This document shows positions 8,133 to 16,468 of a stretch of 64,000 nucleotides of DNA, piece by piece; the first letter of the stretch is position 1; every line of letters starts with the position of its first letter. The stretch lies in the NCBI GenBank assembly GCA_963977135.1, contig CAXBNN010000008.1, positions 1 through 64,000 of the forward strand. The letters are read 5' to 3'. A program made the position numbers and the translations under genes. The stretch comes from UBA2040 sp963977135 (GTDB lineage Bacteria > Bacteroidota > Bacteroidia > Flavobacteriales_D > Crocinitomicaceae). The notes under the pieces are model-generated. The model was not told the DNA's origin and did not search any database. It saw only the letters and a list, made by a program, of their open reading frames with translations.

Positions 8133-11100
8133 CTAATTATTTTCTGTCGGTTCTATTATATCTTTATTTCCAGTCGGTGCATCTTTTGGCACTGGTGTCT
8201 GACTATTTTTTTTCTTAATCGGATATCTTTTGTTTTCTTTTTTACGGAAAACGTCTAAAAAGTACTGAGCCAATTTAAAGTCTTGGAAGGAATTGAAATC
8301 CTCTTGATAATGCAAACCAATACCTTGTTTAAACAATCCTTGCTGGTTGTCTGAAATTACTCGATTTTGGTTCGATTCGTTAAAGATGTTTACCCGGAAA
8401 GTACCAGATTCGTTCAGCAAATATTCTAAGTTCACATCTCCAATTAAAAAACTTTGCGCTTGATTGTCTGTACTTCCTGAAGTTGAATTTTCTACGCCAA
8501 AACTTCCAGTAAGAATCAAACGATTGTCGAGGAATTCTTTAGAAACTCCAAATTCAAATGTTCTGTCTCCCGTACTTGAATTGGCATCCATATTCACCGC
8601 CATTTTATAACTTTGGGTCAACTGTGATAGTACGGAATTGATCTGGTTCGCCGCAATATCCAAGGCTGCACCGCTACTCGCGTTCGTTGTGCCTTTTAAG
8701 GGTTGGAAGGATTTGAAAAGCAATAATGAAAAGAACTGTCGGTTCAATTCTTCGGGGTCACCATTAATACGGTTGATAAGTGCCTTGCCAGATTCTGTGG
8801 CTTTTGGTGCTTCAATATCAAAAGCAATTGCAGGCGACATTAGTGTTTCAGTAATATCCAAATAACACAATATTTCTTGCTTCACACTTCCAGAATTATT
8901 CAATTGATCAACAGAAATTTCAGCCAAATTCGCATTTACTTTGTAATAGGTTCTCAAATTCAAGTTCGCATCGTAAGGATCTCCAGTCCAAGTGATATAA
9001 CCACCTTGCTCGATATAGAAGTTTTGTTTGATAGGTCCCATGGCAAAATTGTAAACTCCAGAGTTTACCACATAAGTTCCATCCAAGGTGATATCGCCTA
9101 AATTATCCAAACGCATGCGTATCATTCCAGTGCCATCTGCTGTGATTTCATCACCTAAATTTTCATCAAAAATAATTTTGAGTTTAGCATCTTGAGTAAC
9201 ATCGAAGTTTAAATTTAAATCAACACCGGTAAAATCTATTTTAGGGTCAGTTATAGTTATTGATGTGTCTTTGTTTAAGAACTGAATGAAACTTTCTTCA
9301 TCAGAAATCTCAGATGCTCCGTACATCGGGAAATTGATGCTAGTACCTTTTTGCGTTTTTGCATCGACGGTAATTTCTAAATTATCTGAATAGCCATATA
9401 TATTCGCATAACCGGTAACATAAGCCTTACCGTAATAATATTCACCTTCTTGATAATCTGTATTCATAACCAAGAACTTTTCCAAAGGAAGGACTTTCCA
9501 TGAATAATTAGGATCTTTTTTCAAAGCGTCATCTTCTAAATTGAAGTTTAAGTCAAAGTTCCAATCCAAGAAATTATCGTGATAGATAGATCCAACTAAT
9601 GAACCTGCATTTCCTTCTTCATCTATAACTGGAATGTTATCCATATAGAATCCGTATTCATCAACATTAATTGTTCCGTTGGTCATGAATTTTACACCCA
9701 ATATTCCAACTTTCGCACCACCGTTAGTTAAATCCAATTTCCCTTCCAATTTTGGAAAATCTGGCGTTCCGTGCACTTCCAACTTACCATCCAGAATTCC
9801 TGTGATGTTGGAAAGAACTTGTGGGTCCATGAATGCATTAGTGAATTGGATATCCGTTTTATCAAACACCAAATTAAAGTCAAGATTGTCTTTTTTGCGA
9901 TTCACGTGGTATTTTCCATCGAAAGCAAATGTCTTTGTGTTACGATAGATTAAATCGCCTAGTAGTTTTACACTTTCTTCGCCTTTCACCCATTCAGATT
10001 GAACAAATACGTCGCCAACTTCTTCATTGTTGATATAAAGTCCTTTTATACTCGCATCACCGTTGAAACCAATTTTAGTGAAAGGTGTCGATATTTCTCC
10101 AAAGCCGTTTACCTCGCCTCTTAAATCAACAGGTGTTTGAAGTAAAGCTCCAAAATCATCCAACTGTAAATGACTGACTTTTAACCGTAGGTTGTCTTCC
10201 TCTTTATCCGATATTTTTCCATTAATGGATATAAACTGATTTTGCCGTTCGAATAAGAAATTGGAAATGGAAATATAATCTTCTCTATATTTAATAGCCG
10301 ACGATTCGCTGATATCCCACTGTTTTTCTTGAATGGTAATATGAGATGGGTTAATCAAGAAATCCAAAGAAGTTTCGTCTAATACCCGTGTTTCCCAATT
10401 CAGTATGGAAAAGTTAGCGGTGTTCGGATTCCAAGATAGATCAGAAAGGAAAATGTCTTTAGAACCAGTGGCATTAAAAAGCAAATTATCTACGGAAACC
10501 GAATCATTCAGCTCGAATTTTGATGCTGTTAAAATCAAATTCAAGCTGTCTTTAATTGCAGACGACTTTAGGTTTAAACCGTTTATCGCGTAGTTCTCGT
10601 ATTTCACGAAAGGGCTAGTCGCGTTTAAGCTAAAGTCATTAGTTTGTTCGTTGTAATTGCCTTGCACAACTGTTCCGCGATTAACAGTAAGTCCGGGAAC
10701 GAAAATATCGAAAAACTCTTGCATTTCTTTCACTCGGACATCGTAAGAAAAATGGTTGTTGCTCGCCAAAGAGGTTTTTCGTTTTTCAACCGGTTTGATG
10801 ATGGCAGGCAAAATTTGACTCAATTGATCTTGGAAAGAATTTGCAATTCGAGAAAAGTCTACTTTACCTTCAATGCTGATATCGGCGAGTTTACTTTGTA
10901 TAAATAGTTTGTCATTGAACTCACCGCGATCTACTTCAATATTCATAGCCGGAATATCAAACTTTTTATTCCCTTCTTGATAAACCAAACCATTAAGTAC
11001 AATGCTTCCTTTTACATTTTCTTCATTTGTTCCATACAAATCGACAGAGAAGTTGGAGGCAAGAACAGTATTTTTTACGTTGGTAAATCCTAAATTGTCC

Positions 11101-12734
11101 AGCACTGCTCTCGTCAAATCGATGGAAAACTCCATGTGTTGTTGACCTTTTAAATCGATTGAGCCATCATAAACTAAATTTAGATTGTCGTCTTTTATGT
11201 CAATTTTAGCCGTTAATTCATTGTCAACAATTTTCCCTTCAGTTATTGTAATGTTTTCATAAGAGTAATCCATAAAGTCAAAACGGTTGACATTTCCTTC
11301 AATTAAATCGAATCGAATGTCATTTGAGCTAAACGCCTCACCGCTAAAGAAAAATGTTCCATCAACTTTCCCGAAAGATTCATCTGCTAAAAATGTTCCG
11401 AGGTCAAATTCGTTGACTTTTACATCGTATTCACCGGCCTGCGATTTTTCAAAGAAATAGGACTTCGCGGGTCTGTTTTCAGTGAATAAAATTCCATTAT
11501 CAATTTGGACTGAACCCAATGCAGTTTTAATTTCATCGCCTGCAATTACGAATTGACTATAAAACCCATCAACTCTAACTTTACTGACTTCGAAAAAACC
11601 TAAACGTTCAACATATTTGTCAAAACTTGGGTAACCACCGCCATTGTCTTTTGGAAGTTTAATATGCTTGAGATCATTCAAATAAATGTAGGCATAGTCA
11701 ATTTTTTCTTGAAAAAATGCAGATTCAATTTTATTGAAATTAACAAGATTAATTGTTCCTTGAAGTTTGGTTCTTCTGCCAGTTGACAAGTCTAAATCTG
11801 AAATTCTCAAGTTATTCACTTTGCGGGTAACTTTTCCTGAAATGTCAACCATTTGATCCATTCCTTCAAGTGCACTTGCGAAGTAAGAAACATCTTTCAT
11901 GGAAACGTGAGAAGGTAGAATAGCACAATCGAAAGAAACGCTGTCTTCAAAAGTATAAACATCTGGCAGCTGATTCATTTTCAGGTACATTTTGGAGAAG
12001 TATACCTCTGAGTTTGGTGTCTGAAAGGCCAAACGATCTAAATAAATACCTTTTTTTATTATTCGAGCCTTGGTATACAATTGATCCAAAACAAAGCCAC
12101 ATTTTTCAGTTGTATTTAGTTCGGATATCACACAGGCAATATCATTTCCTTCAATCTGAATATTTTTGGCAATGAGATTTACATTTTTAAAATCCAGATG
12201 GTCCCAATCCATTCCAAAGTCAGAATAGGATTTTCGCATGTCATCGTATCTAAAATGAACGTTGGTAAGCTGGACTCGTTCCAAATCCAAGCTCATTGGT
12301 TTACTGTCCGAAGTGGAAGGGCCAGATGCAAAATAGTCGGTTATGAACCAATAATTATAGTCTGCAGTTAGTGAATCTCGAATTAAATGAACGTTTCCTT
12401 GATCTAACTCAACTGAAGCGATGGTGATTTTATTTTTCACCAAATCCAAAGCTTTAAGCTTAACATGAAGCGTTTGAATATCAGCCAGTGTATCTCCAGC
12501 CAAATCCTCAACATAAACTCCTTTCAAGGCTACGCGATCAAAAAATACAATCGCAACTTCATCAATTCGCAATTCTGTACCGAGCTCGCTAGAAAGAAAT
12601 GAAGTGGCTTGTTTGGCTAGAAAGGTTTGAAAAGGTGTCGTTCGCACGGCAAATGCAAAAACAATCAATGCAATCAAAAGGACATCCACCAAAATGGAGA
12701 AGAATCTTCCTATAAATTTCATTATTTTTGACAT
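8133..12734 (-). CDS. TamB-like translocation/assembly module protein (DUF490)
   Basis: 1533 residues. One N-terminal signal anchor (about 9-30, ILVDVLLIALIVFAFAVRTT) precedes a very long beta-rich region with AsmA/TamB-like repeats (many LxxLxI/V patterns). A C-terminal DUF490 domain follows, containing the INRINGDPEELNRQFFSLLLF segment and a final amphipathic beta segment. TamB-family proteins span the periplasm as lipid-conducting or OMP-assembly bridges with an inner-membrane anchor. In Bacteroidota a TamA-like Omp85 partner may be encoded elsewhere. The C terminus has an unusual Lys/Pro-rich tail (about 1500-1533). Divergent from tsaD with 22 bp between start codons; accC follows 30 bp downstream. 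Confidence 0.92.
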   Translation of the reverse strand: MSKIMKFIGRFFSILVDVLLIALIVFAFAVRTTPFQTFLAKQATSFLSSELGTELRIDEVAIVFFDRVALKGVYVEDLAGDTLADIQTLHVKLKALDLVKNKITIASVELDQGNVHLIRDSLTADYNYWFITDYFASGPSTSDSKPMSLDLERVQLTNVHFRYDDMRKSYSDFGMDWDHLDFKNVNLIAKNIQIEGNDIACVISELNTTEKCGFVLDQLYTKARIIKKGIYLDRLAFQTPNSEVYFSKMYLKMNQLPDVYTFEDSVSFDCAILPSHVSMKDVSYFASALEGMDQMVDISGKVTRKVNNLRISDLDLSTGRRTKLQGTINLVNFNKIESAFFQEKIDYAYIYLNDLKHIKLPKDNGGGYPSFDKYVERLGFFEVSKVRVDGFYSQFVIAGDEIKTALGSVQIDNGILFTENRPAKSYFFEKSQAGEYDVKVNEFDLGTFLADESFGKVDGTFFFSGEAFSSNDIRFDLIEGNVNRFDFMDYSYENITITEGKIVDNELTAKIDIKDDNLNLVYDGSIDLKGQQHMEFSIDLTRAVLDNLGFTNVKNTVLASNFSVDLYGTNEENVKGSIVLNGLVYQEGNKKFDIPAMNIEVDRGEFNDKLFIQSKLADISIEGKVDFSRIANSFQDQLSQILPAIIKPVEKRKTSLASNNHFSYDVRVKEMQEFFDIFVPGLTVNRGTVVQGNYNEQTNDFSLNATSPFVKYENYAINGLNLKSSAIKDSLNLILTASKFELNDSVSVDNLLFNATGSKDIFLSDLSWNPNTANFSILNWETRVLDETSLDFLINPSHITIQEKQWDISESSAIKYREDYISISNFLFERQNQFISINGKISDKEEDNLRLKVSHLQLDDFGALLQTPVDLRGEVNGFGEISTPFTKIGFNGDASIKGLYINNEEVGDVFVQSEWVKGEESVKLLGDLIYRNTKTFAFDGKYHVNRKKDNLDFNLVFDKTDIQFTNAFMDPQVLSNITGILDGKLEVHGTPDFPKLEGKLDLTNGGAKVGILGVKFMTNGTINVDEYGFYMDNIPVIDEEGNAGSLVGSIYHDNFLDWNFDLNFNLEDDALKKDPNYSWKVLPLEKFLVMNTDYQEGEYYYGKAYVTGYANIYGYSDNLEITVDAKTQKGTSINFPMYGASEISDEESFIQFLNKDTSITITDPKIDFTGVDLNLNFDVTQDAKLKIIFDENLGDEITADGTGMIRMRLDNLGDITLDGTYVVNSGVYNFAMGPIKQNFYIEQGGYITWTGDPYDANLNLRTYYKVNANLAEISVDQLNNSGSVKQEILCYLDITETLMSPAIAFDIEAPKATESGKALINRINGDPEELNRQFFSLLLFKSFQPLKGTTNASSGAALDIAANQINSVLSQLTQSYKMAVNMDANSSTGDRTFEFGVSKEFLDNRLILTGSFGVENSTSGSTDNQAQSFLIGDVNLEYLLNESGTFRVNIFNESNQNRVISDNQQGLFKQGIGLHYQEDFNSFQDFKLAQYFLDVFRKKENKRYPIKKKNSQTPVPKDAPTGNKDIIEPTENN
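12723..12730 (+). promoter_or_regulatory. Candidate tsaD -7 element overlapping the tamB start (TATTTTTG)
   Basis: Exact TAnnTTTG match on the plus strand, ending 26 bp before the tsaD TTG start. It lies inside the first codons of the divergent tamB-like gene. No clear -33 TTG was found. Confidence 0.5.
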
Positions 12735-12741
12735 TCGAAAA

Positions 12742-12749
12742 CAAATTTA
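12742..12749 (-). promoter_or_regulatory. Candidate tamB -7 element (TAAATTTG)
   Basis: Exact TAnnTTTG match on the minus strand, within the 22-bp tamB/tsaD intergenic space and 7 bp upstream of the tamB-like start codon. The transcript leader would be very short or absent. Confidence 0.45.
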
Positions 12750-12756
12750 ATCAATC

Positions 12757-13779
12757 TTGGCGCATAACGACATCTATATATTGGGAATCGAGTCCTCATG
12801 CGACGATACTTCTGCTTCTATACTCAAAAATAGTTCCATTTTATCAAATGTAATAGCTGGACAGAAAATTCATGAGGAATATGGAGGAGTCGTGCCTGAA
12901 TTGGCGAGTCGAGCTCATCAGAAAAATTTGATTCCCGTTGTTGATTCAGCTTTGAAAAAAGCGGGTATAACATTGGATGATTTGGATGGAATTGCTTTTA
13001 CGCGAGGACCAGGTTTAATGGGTTCTTTAGTCGTTGGAACATCTTTTGCCAAAGCAGTTTCTCTTGCGAAAAATATTCCTATGCTCGATGTTAATCACAT
13101 GCAAGGTCATGTATTGGCTCATTTTATCGATGACGAAGGGAAATCAAAACCTTCATTTCCGTTTTTATGTTTGACTGTTTCTGGTGGGCACACGCAAATT
13201 GTTTTGGTGAAAGATTATTTGGAAATGGAAGTTATCGGTCAAACAATTGACGATGCTGCCGGTGAAGCTTTCGATAAGAGTGCGAAACTATTAGGTTTTC
13301 CATATCCCGGCGGACCCTTGATAGACAAATTTGCCAAGGAAGGAAACCCAGAAGCTTTTGAATTTGCCGAACCAAGAATCGAGAATTACGATTTCAGTTT
13401 TAGCGGAGTCAAGACGTCAATTTTGTATTTTCTTCAGAAGCAGACAAAGTTGAATGAGAACTTTATCGAAGAAAATAAAGCTGATTTGTGCGCCTCTATC
13501 CAAAAAACAATCGTCGATATACTTTTGAAAAAAATTGAAACCGCTGCCAATGATTTAGGCATTTCTGAAATTGCGATTGCCGGAGGAGTTTCTGCAAATT
13601 CTGGTTTGCGAAATGGAATTCAATCTTTGGGTGAAAAAAAGGATTGGAATGTATACATTCCTAAGTTTGAATATTGTACAGATAATGCGGCTATGATTGC
13701 TATAACTGGTAAATTTATGTTGGAAAAAGGTTTGACAGCTGGTCAAGAAATCAGCGCTCAAGCACGATGGAAAATGTAA
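12757..13779 (+). CDS. tsaD: tRNA N6-threonylcarbamoyladenosine transferase
   Basis: 340 residues. It transfers the threonylcarbamoyl group to A37 of ANN-decoding tRNAs with TsaB and TsaE, in the cytoplasm. Family marks: ILGIESSCDDTSAS at the N terminus, the metal-binding VNHMQGHVLAHF (HxxxH), TVSGGHTQIV, GEAFDKSAKLLG, PYPGGP and FSFSGVKTS, ending with a DNAAMIA segment. The only fitting start is TTG 12757: a TAA lies in frame at 12748-12750 and the family N terminus begins within eight codons. A rare start codon for an essential gene is noteworthy, though a sequencing error cannot be excluded. Divergent from the tamB-like gene. Confidence 0.97.
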   Translation: MAHNDIYILGIESSCDDTSASILKNSSILSNVIAGQKIHEEYGGVVPELASRAHQKNLIPVVDSALKKAGITLDDLDGIAFTRGPGLMGSLVVGTSFAKAVSLAKNIPMLDVNHMQGHVLAHFIDDEGKSKPSFPFLCLTVSGGHTQIVLVKDYLEMEVIGQTIDDAAGEAFDKSAKLLGFPYPGGPLIDKFAKEGNPEAFEFAEPRIENYDFSFSGVKTSILYFLQKQTKLNENFIEENKADLCASIQKTIVDILLKKIETAANDLGISEIAIAGGVSANSGLRNGIQSLGEKKDWNVYIPKFEYCTDNAAMIAITGKFMLEKGLTAGQEISAQARWKM

Positions 13780-13863
13780 TTCACAATTTTTAGCGAAATC
13801 TAAATTTAGCTTAGGAATCCAAGTTGAAATTTAGAATAAAACCTATTTTACCCTCTCAATTGC

Positions 13864-13871
13864 TATTTTTG
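13864..13871 (+). promoter_or_regulatory. Candidate -7 element just ahead of the nDsbD-like gene (TATTTTTG)
   Basis: Exact TAnnTTTG match ending only 5 bp before ATG 13877. If used, transcription would begin at or next to the start codon, giving a leaderless or nearly leaderless mRNA. Confidence 0.45.
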
Positions 13872-13876
13872 CAGGT

Positions 13877-14311
13877 ATGAATACTTTTTTAATCACATTA
13901 TCGGTATTTTTCTTATCGTTCTTGAATTATGCTCAAGACCACATTCAGTGGACTGGAAAATATGACAAAGAATCGCAAAAGGCAGTTTTAACAGCCAAAC
14001 TAGAAGAAGGATGGCATGTATACAGCCAAACAACTGACGAATCTGTAGGCCCAGTTGCAACACAATTTCAACTTGGCGCGAATGAGGCACTAATTGTTGG
14101 AAGTCCAATGATTGAGCCTAAACCTATTGACGCATATGATGCAAATTTTGAGGGCAATGTAAAATATTTTGAGAAACAAGTTAGTTTCGAGCAGTTGATA
14201 ATTCCCTCAGAAAACACAAAAGCAACTTATAAGGTGACTTACATGATTTGTAATGAAGAAATGTGTCTGCCACCTGTCGATAAAATGATTACTTTGAACA
14301 TTGTCAAATAA
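13877..14311 (+). CDS. Stand-alone nDsbD-like periplasmic protein
   Basis: 144 residues with a signal peptide (MNTFLITLSVFFLSFLNYA, cut before Q). The mature protein matches the N-terminal DsbD (nDsbD, DsbC-domain) fold: WTGKYDKESQ, a GWHVYSQ strand, and a terminal CNEEMCLPP pair of cysteines, where nDsbD carries its redox-active pair. It probably passes electrons from the DsbD membrane domain to periplasmic partners, or works on cytochrome c maturation substrates. It lies 6 bp ahead of the full-length dsbD gene, whose own N terminus has the same domain (CNDVRCLP), so the operon carries two nDsbD modules. Confidence 0.82.
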   Translation: MNTFLITLSVFFLSFLNYAQDHIQWTGKYDKESQKAVLTAKLEEGWHVYSQTTDESVGPVATQFQLGANEALIVGSPMIEPKPIDAYDANFEGNVKYFEKQVSFEQLIIPSENTKATYKVTYMICNEEMCLPPVDKMITLNIVK

Positions 14312-14317
14312 TATAAA

Positions 14318-16408
14318 ATGATGAAAATTCTTTTTTCAATTCAATCCTTTTTACTTGCCATATTCCTTTCTGTAGGAACTTTTGGGTTTTCTCAATTGGA
14401 ATTTCCTGAAGATAAGGTAAGTGCAAAATTTACAGTTGAACAAAATGGTTGTGAGGCAACGATTACAGCCAAAATTACAGTTGTTCCAAAATGGCATATT
14501 AACGCTGTAAAATTGCCGAAAGGTAGTTTCCTTTTTCCGACAAGTTTAAAGGTTATTAAAGGAGGTGAATTTACTTTAGTCGGTGCAACGATCGAACCAA
14601 AGCCTCATTACATGCGCGATGAAATGGCAGATGAGGATTTGTTTTACCACGAAGGAACTTTCTCTTTGAAGCAAAAAATAAAAATTTCTGCTGAAAAAGA
14701 CTTTACTGCAAAAGGAGAGTTTACCTTTCAAACGTGCAACGATGTTCGATGTTTACCTGATTTCACGATGCCTTTCTCTGTTAATGTAAAAGGTTGTCCT
14801 AAAGAAGTTGATCCACTTGAAGAGCCAATAGAAAATACTGTTTTAGTTCCTGAGGATAACATCAATTCAGATTCTATAGAAAAAGCGAATGCTAAAACAG
14901 TCGTTGTGCCGAATGACGATGATGACAGGGAGAAGTTGAAAGAAGAAAAAGAGGATAAAAAGAATTCTACTCTATGGAGAATTTTCATCCTTTCTTTCCT
15001 AAGTGGATTGGCAGCTTTGCTTACACCATGTGTTTTTCCAATGATACCAATGACAGTGAGTTTCTTTACTAAACAAAGTAAAACTAAAGCAGCAGGAATC
15101 AAGAATGCCGTGATATATGGAGTTTCTATTATTGCTATATATATTCTTCTAGGAACGGTTGTTACGGCCGTGTTTGGTTCAGAGGTATTGAATGAAATGT
15201 CAACCAATCCTACGTTTAATATTGTCTTTTTCCTCATCTTGGTGATTTTTGCGGTTTCCTTTTTGGGAGCATTTGAAATCAGAATGCCTAGCAAATGGGT
15301 GAACAAAGCCGATAGTCGAGCAGATAAAGGTGGACTAATCGGAATCTTTTTCATGGCATTGGCTTTAGCTTTGGTTTCTTTCTCTTGCACAGGTCCTATT
15401 GTTGGAACTTTACTGGTTCAAGCGGCTAGCGAGGGCGGAATAGCACCATTCGTTGGAATGTTTGGTTTCTCTTTTGCATTGGCTTTACCATTTGGTTTAT
15501 TTGCTGCCTTCCCAGGTTGGATGAATACTTTACCAAAATCTGGAGGATGGTTGAATACTGTAAAAGTAGTTTTAGGATTTTTAGAATTGGCTTTGGCCTT
15601 TAAATTCCTTTCCAATGCAGATTTATCATTGCAATCGCATATGCTCGAAAGAGAAATATTCTTAGCGATTTGGATAGCCATATTTGCTGTTTTGGCAATT
15701 TACCTTTTCGGATGGATTCGCATGCCACATGATAGTCCACTCGAACATTTATCAGTCGGGAGAACCTTATTTGGAACATTAATTCTAATGTTTGTAATCT
15801 ATATGATTCCAGGAATGTTTGGTGCGCCTTTAAAGCTAATTAGCGCATTTCCACCTCCTATGAGTTACAGCGAATCACCAACTGGTTTCGGTGGAAGTTC
15901 ATCTGTAGCCGCTTCTTCAAGCGAGCATGTTGAAGGAATGCATCTTGGTCCACAAGGCATACAAGTTTTCCATGATTTCGATTTAGCGCAAGCCTACGCG
16001 TTCAAAGTAGGAAAACCTCTTTTTGTTGACTTCACGGGTCACAATTGTGTGAATTGCCGAAGAATGGAACAAAGTGTTTGGGGTGAGCCAGGAGTTATTG
16101 ACATGCTTAGAAATGATGTTGTAATCGTTTCATTGCATGTAGATGAGCGAATAGATTTGCCAGCAGATCAAGTAAAAGAAGTTGAAATCGCTCCGGGACG
16201 AATGAAAACTTTAAGAACTACGGGCGACAAATGGATGTACAAACAAATCAAAGAGTACAAAGTTACTGCTCAGCCATACTACATTATGCAAGGACCGAAT
16301 GGTGAAGATTTGGCGAATAAATCGGCAGACTATGAGCACCATAGTAATCCAAAAGATTTTAGAAAGTGGTTGGAAGAAGGTTTAAAACTTTACGATAAAG
16401 CCGAGTAA
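14318..16408 (+). CDS. dsbD: Thiol:disulfide interchange protein DsbD (CcdA-type core, C-terminal thioredoxin)
   Basis: 696 residues. Order: signal peptide (about 1-25), nDsbD domain with CNDVRCLPDF (about 139-148), an acidic/lysine linker (about 170-215), an eight-helix DsbD/CcdA membrane domain with the redox cysteines in TPCVFPMIP and SFSCTGPIVG, then a periplasmic thioredoxin-like domain with FTGHNCVNCRRME (CxxC, about 572-584). It carries reducing equivalents from cytoplasmic thioredoxin across the inner membrane to the periplasm, for disulfide isomerisation and cytochrome c maturation. ATG at 14318 or 14321 are equally possible. Same strand and 6 bp from the nDsbD-like gene; recG follows after 60 bp with its own candidate promoter. 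Confidence 0.94.
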   Translation: MMKILFSIQSFLLAIFLSVGTFGFSQLEFPEDKVSAKFTVEQNGCEATITAKITVVPKWHINAVKLPKGSFLFPTSLKVIKGGEFTLVGATIEPKPHYMRDEMADEDLFYHEGTFSLKQKIKISAEKDFTAKGEFTFQTCNDVRCLPDFTMPFSVNVKGCPKEVDPLEEPIENTVLVPEDNINSDSIEKANAKTVVVPNDDDDREKLKEEKEDKKNSTLWRIFILSFLSGLAALLTPCVFPMIPMTVSFFTKQSKTKAAGIKNAVIYGVSIIAIYILLGTVVTAVFGSEVLNEMSTNPTFNIVFFLILVIFAVSFLGAFEIRMPSKWVNKADSRADKGGLIGIFFMALALALVSFSCTGPIVGTLLVQAASEGGIAPFVGMFGFSFALALPFGLFAAFPGWMNTLPKSGGWLNTVKVVLGFLELALAFKFLSNADLSLQSHMLEREIFLAIWIAIFAVLAIYLFGWIRMPHDSPLEHLSVGRTLFGTLILMFVIYMIPGMFGAPLKLISAFPPPMSYSESPTGFGGSSSVAASSSEHVEGMHLGPQGIQVFHDFDLAQAYAFKVGKPLFVDFTGHNCVNCRRMEQSVWGEPGVIDMLRNDVVIVSLHVDERIDLPADQVKEVEIAPGRMKTLRTTGDKWMYKQIKEYKVTAQPYYIMQGPNGEDLANKSADYEHHSNPKDFRKWLEEGLKLYDKAE

Positions 16409-16456
16409 TCGGAATTAAATATAATTCCAATTTAAGGTTGTATCAAAACTTCCTAC

Positions 16457-16464
16457 TATTTTTG
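16457..16464 (+). promoter_or_regulatory. Candidate recG -7 element (TATTTTTG)
   Basis: Exact TAnnTTTG match ending 4 bp before ATG 16469, with TTG at 16438-16440 (spacer 16, shorter than the usual 19-20). Its position predicts a leaderless mRNA if it is used. Confidence 0.45.
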
Positions 16465-16468
16465 ATTC

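Noticed and set aside
14728..15390. 220-codon minus-strand frame opposite dsbD
   Set aside because: Shadow of the DsbD reading frame; its low-complexity sequence reflects membrane-helix codons.
16411..16428. Hairpin GGAATTA/TAATTCC after dsbD as a terminator
   Set aside because: Seven-pair AT-rich stem with no T-run; too weak to call.
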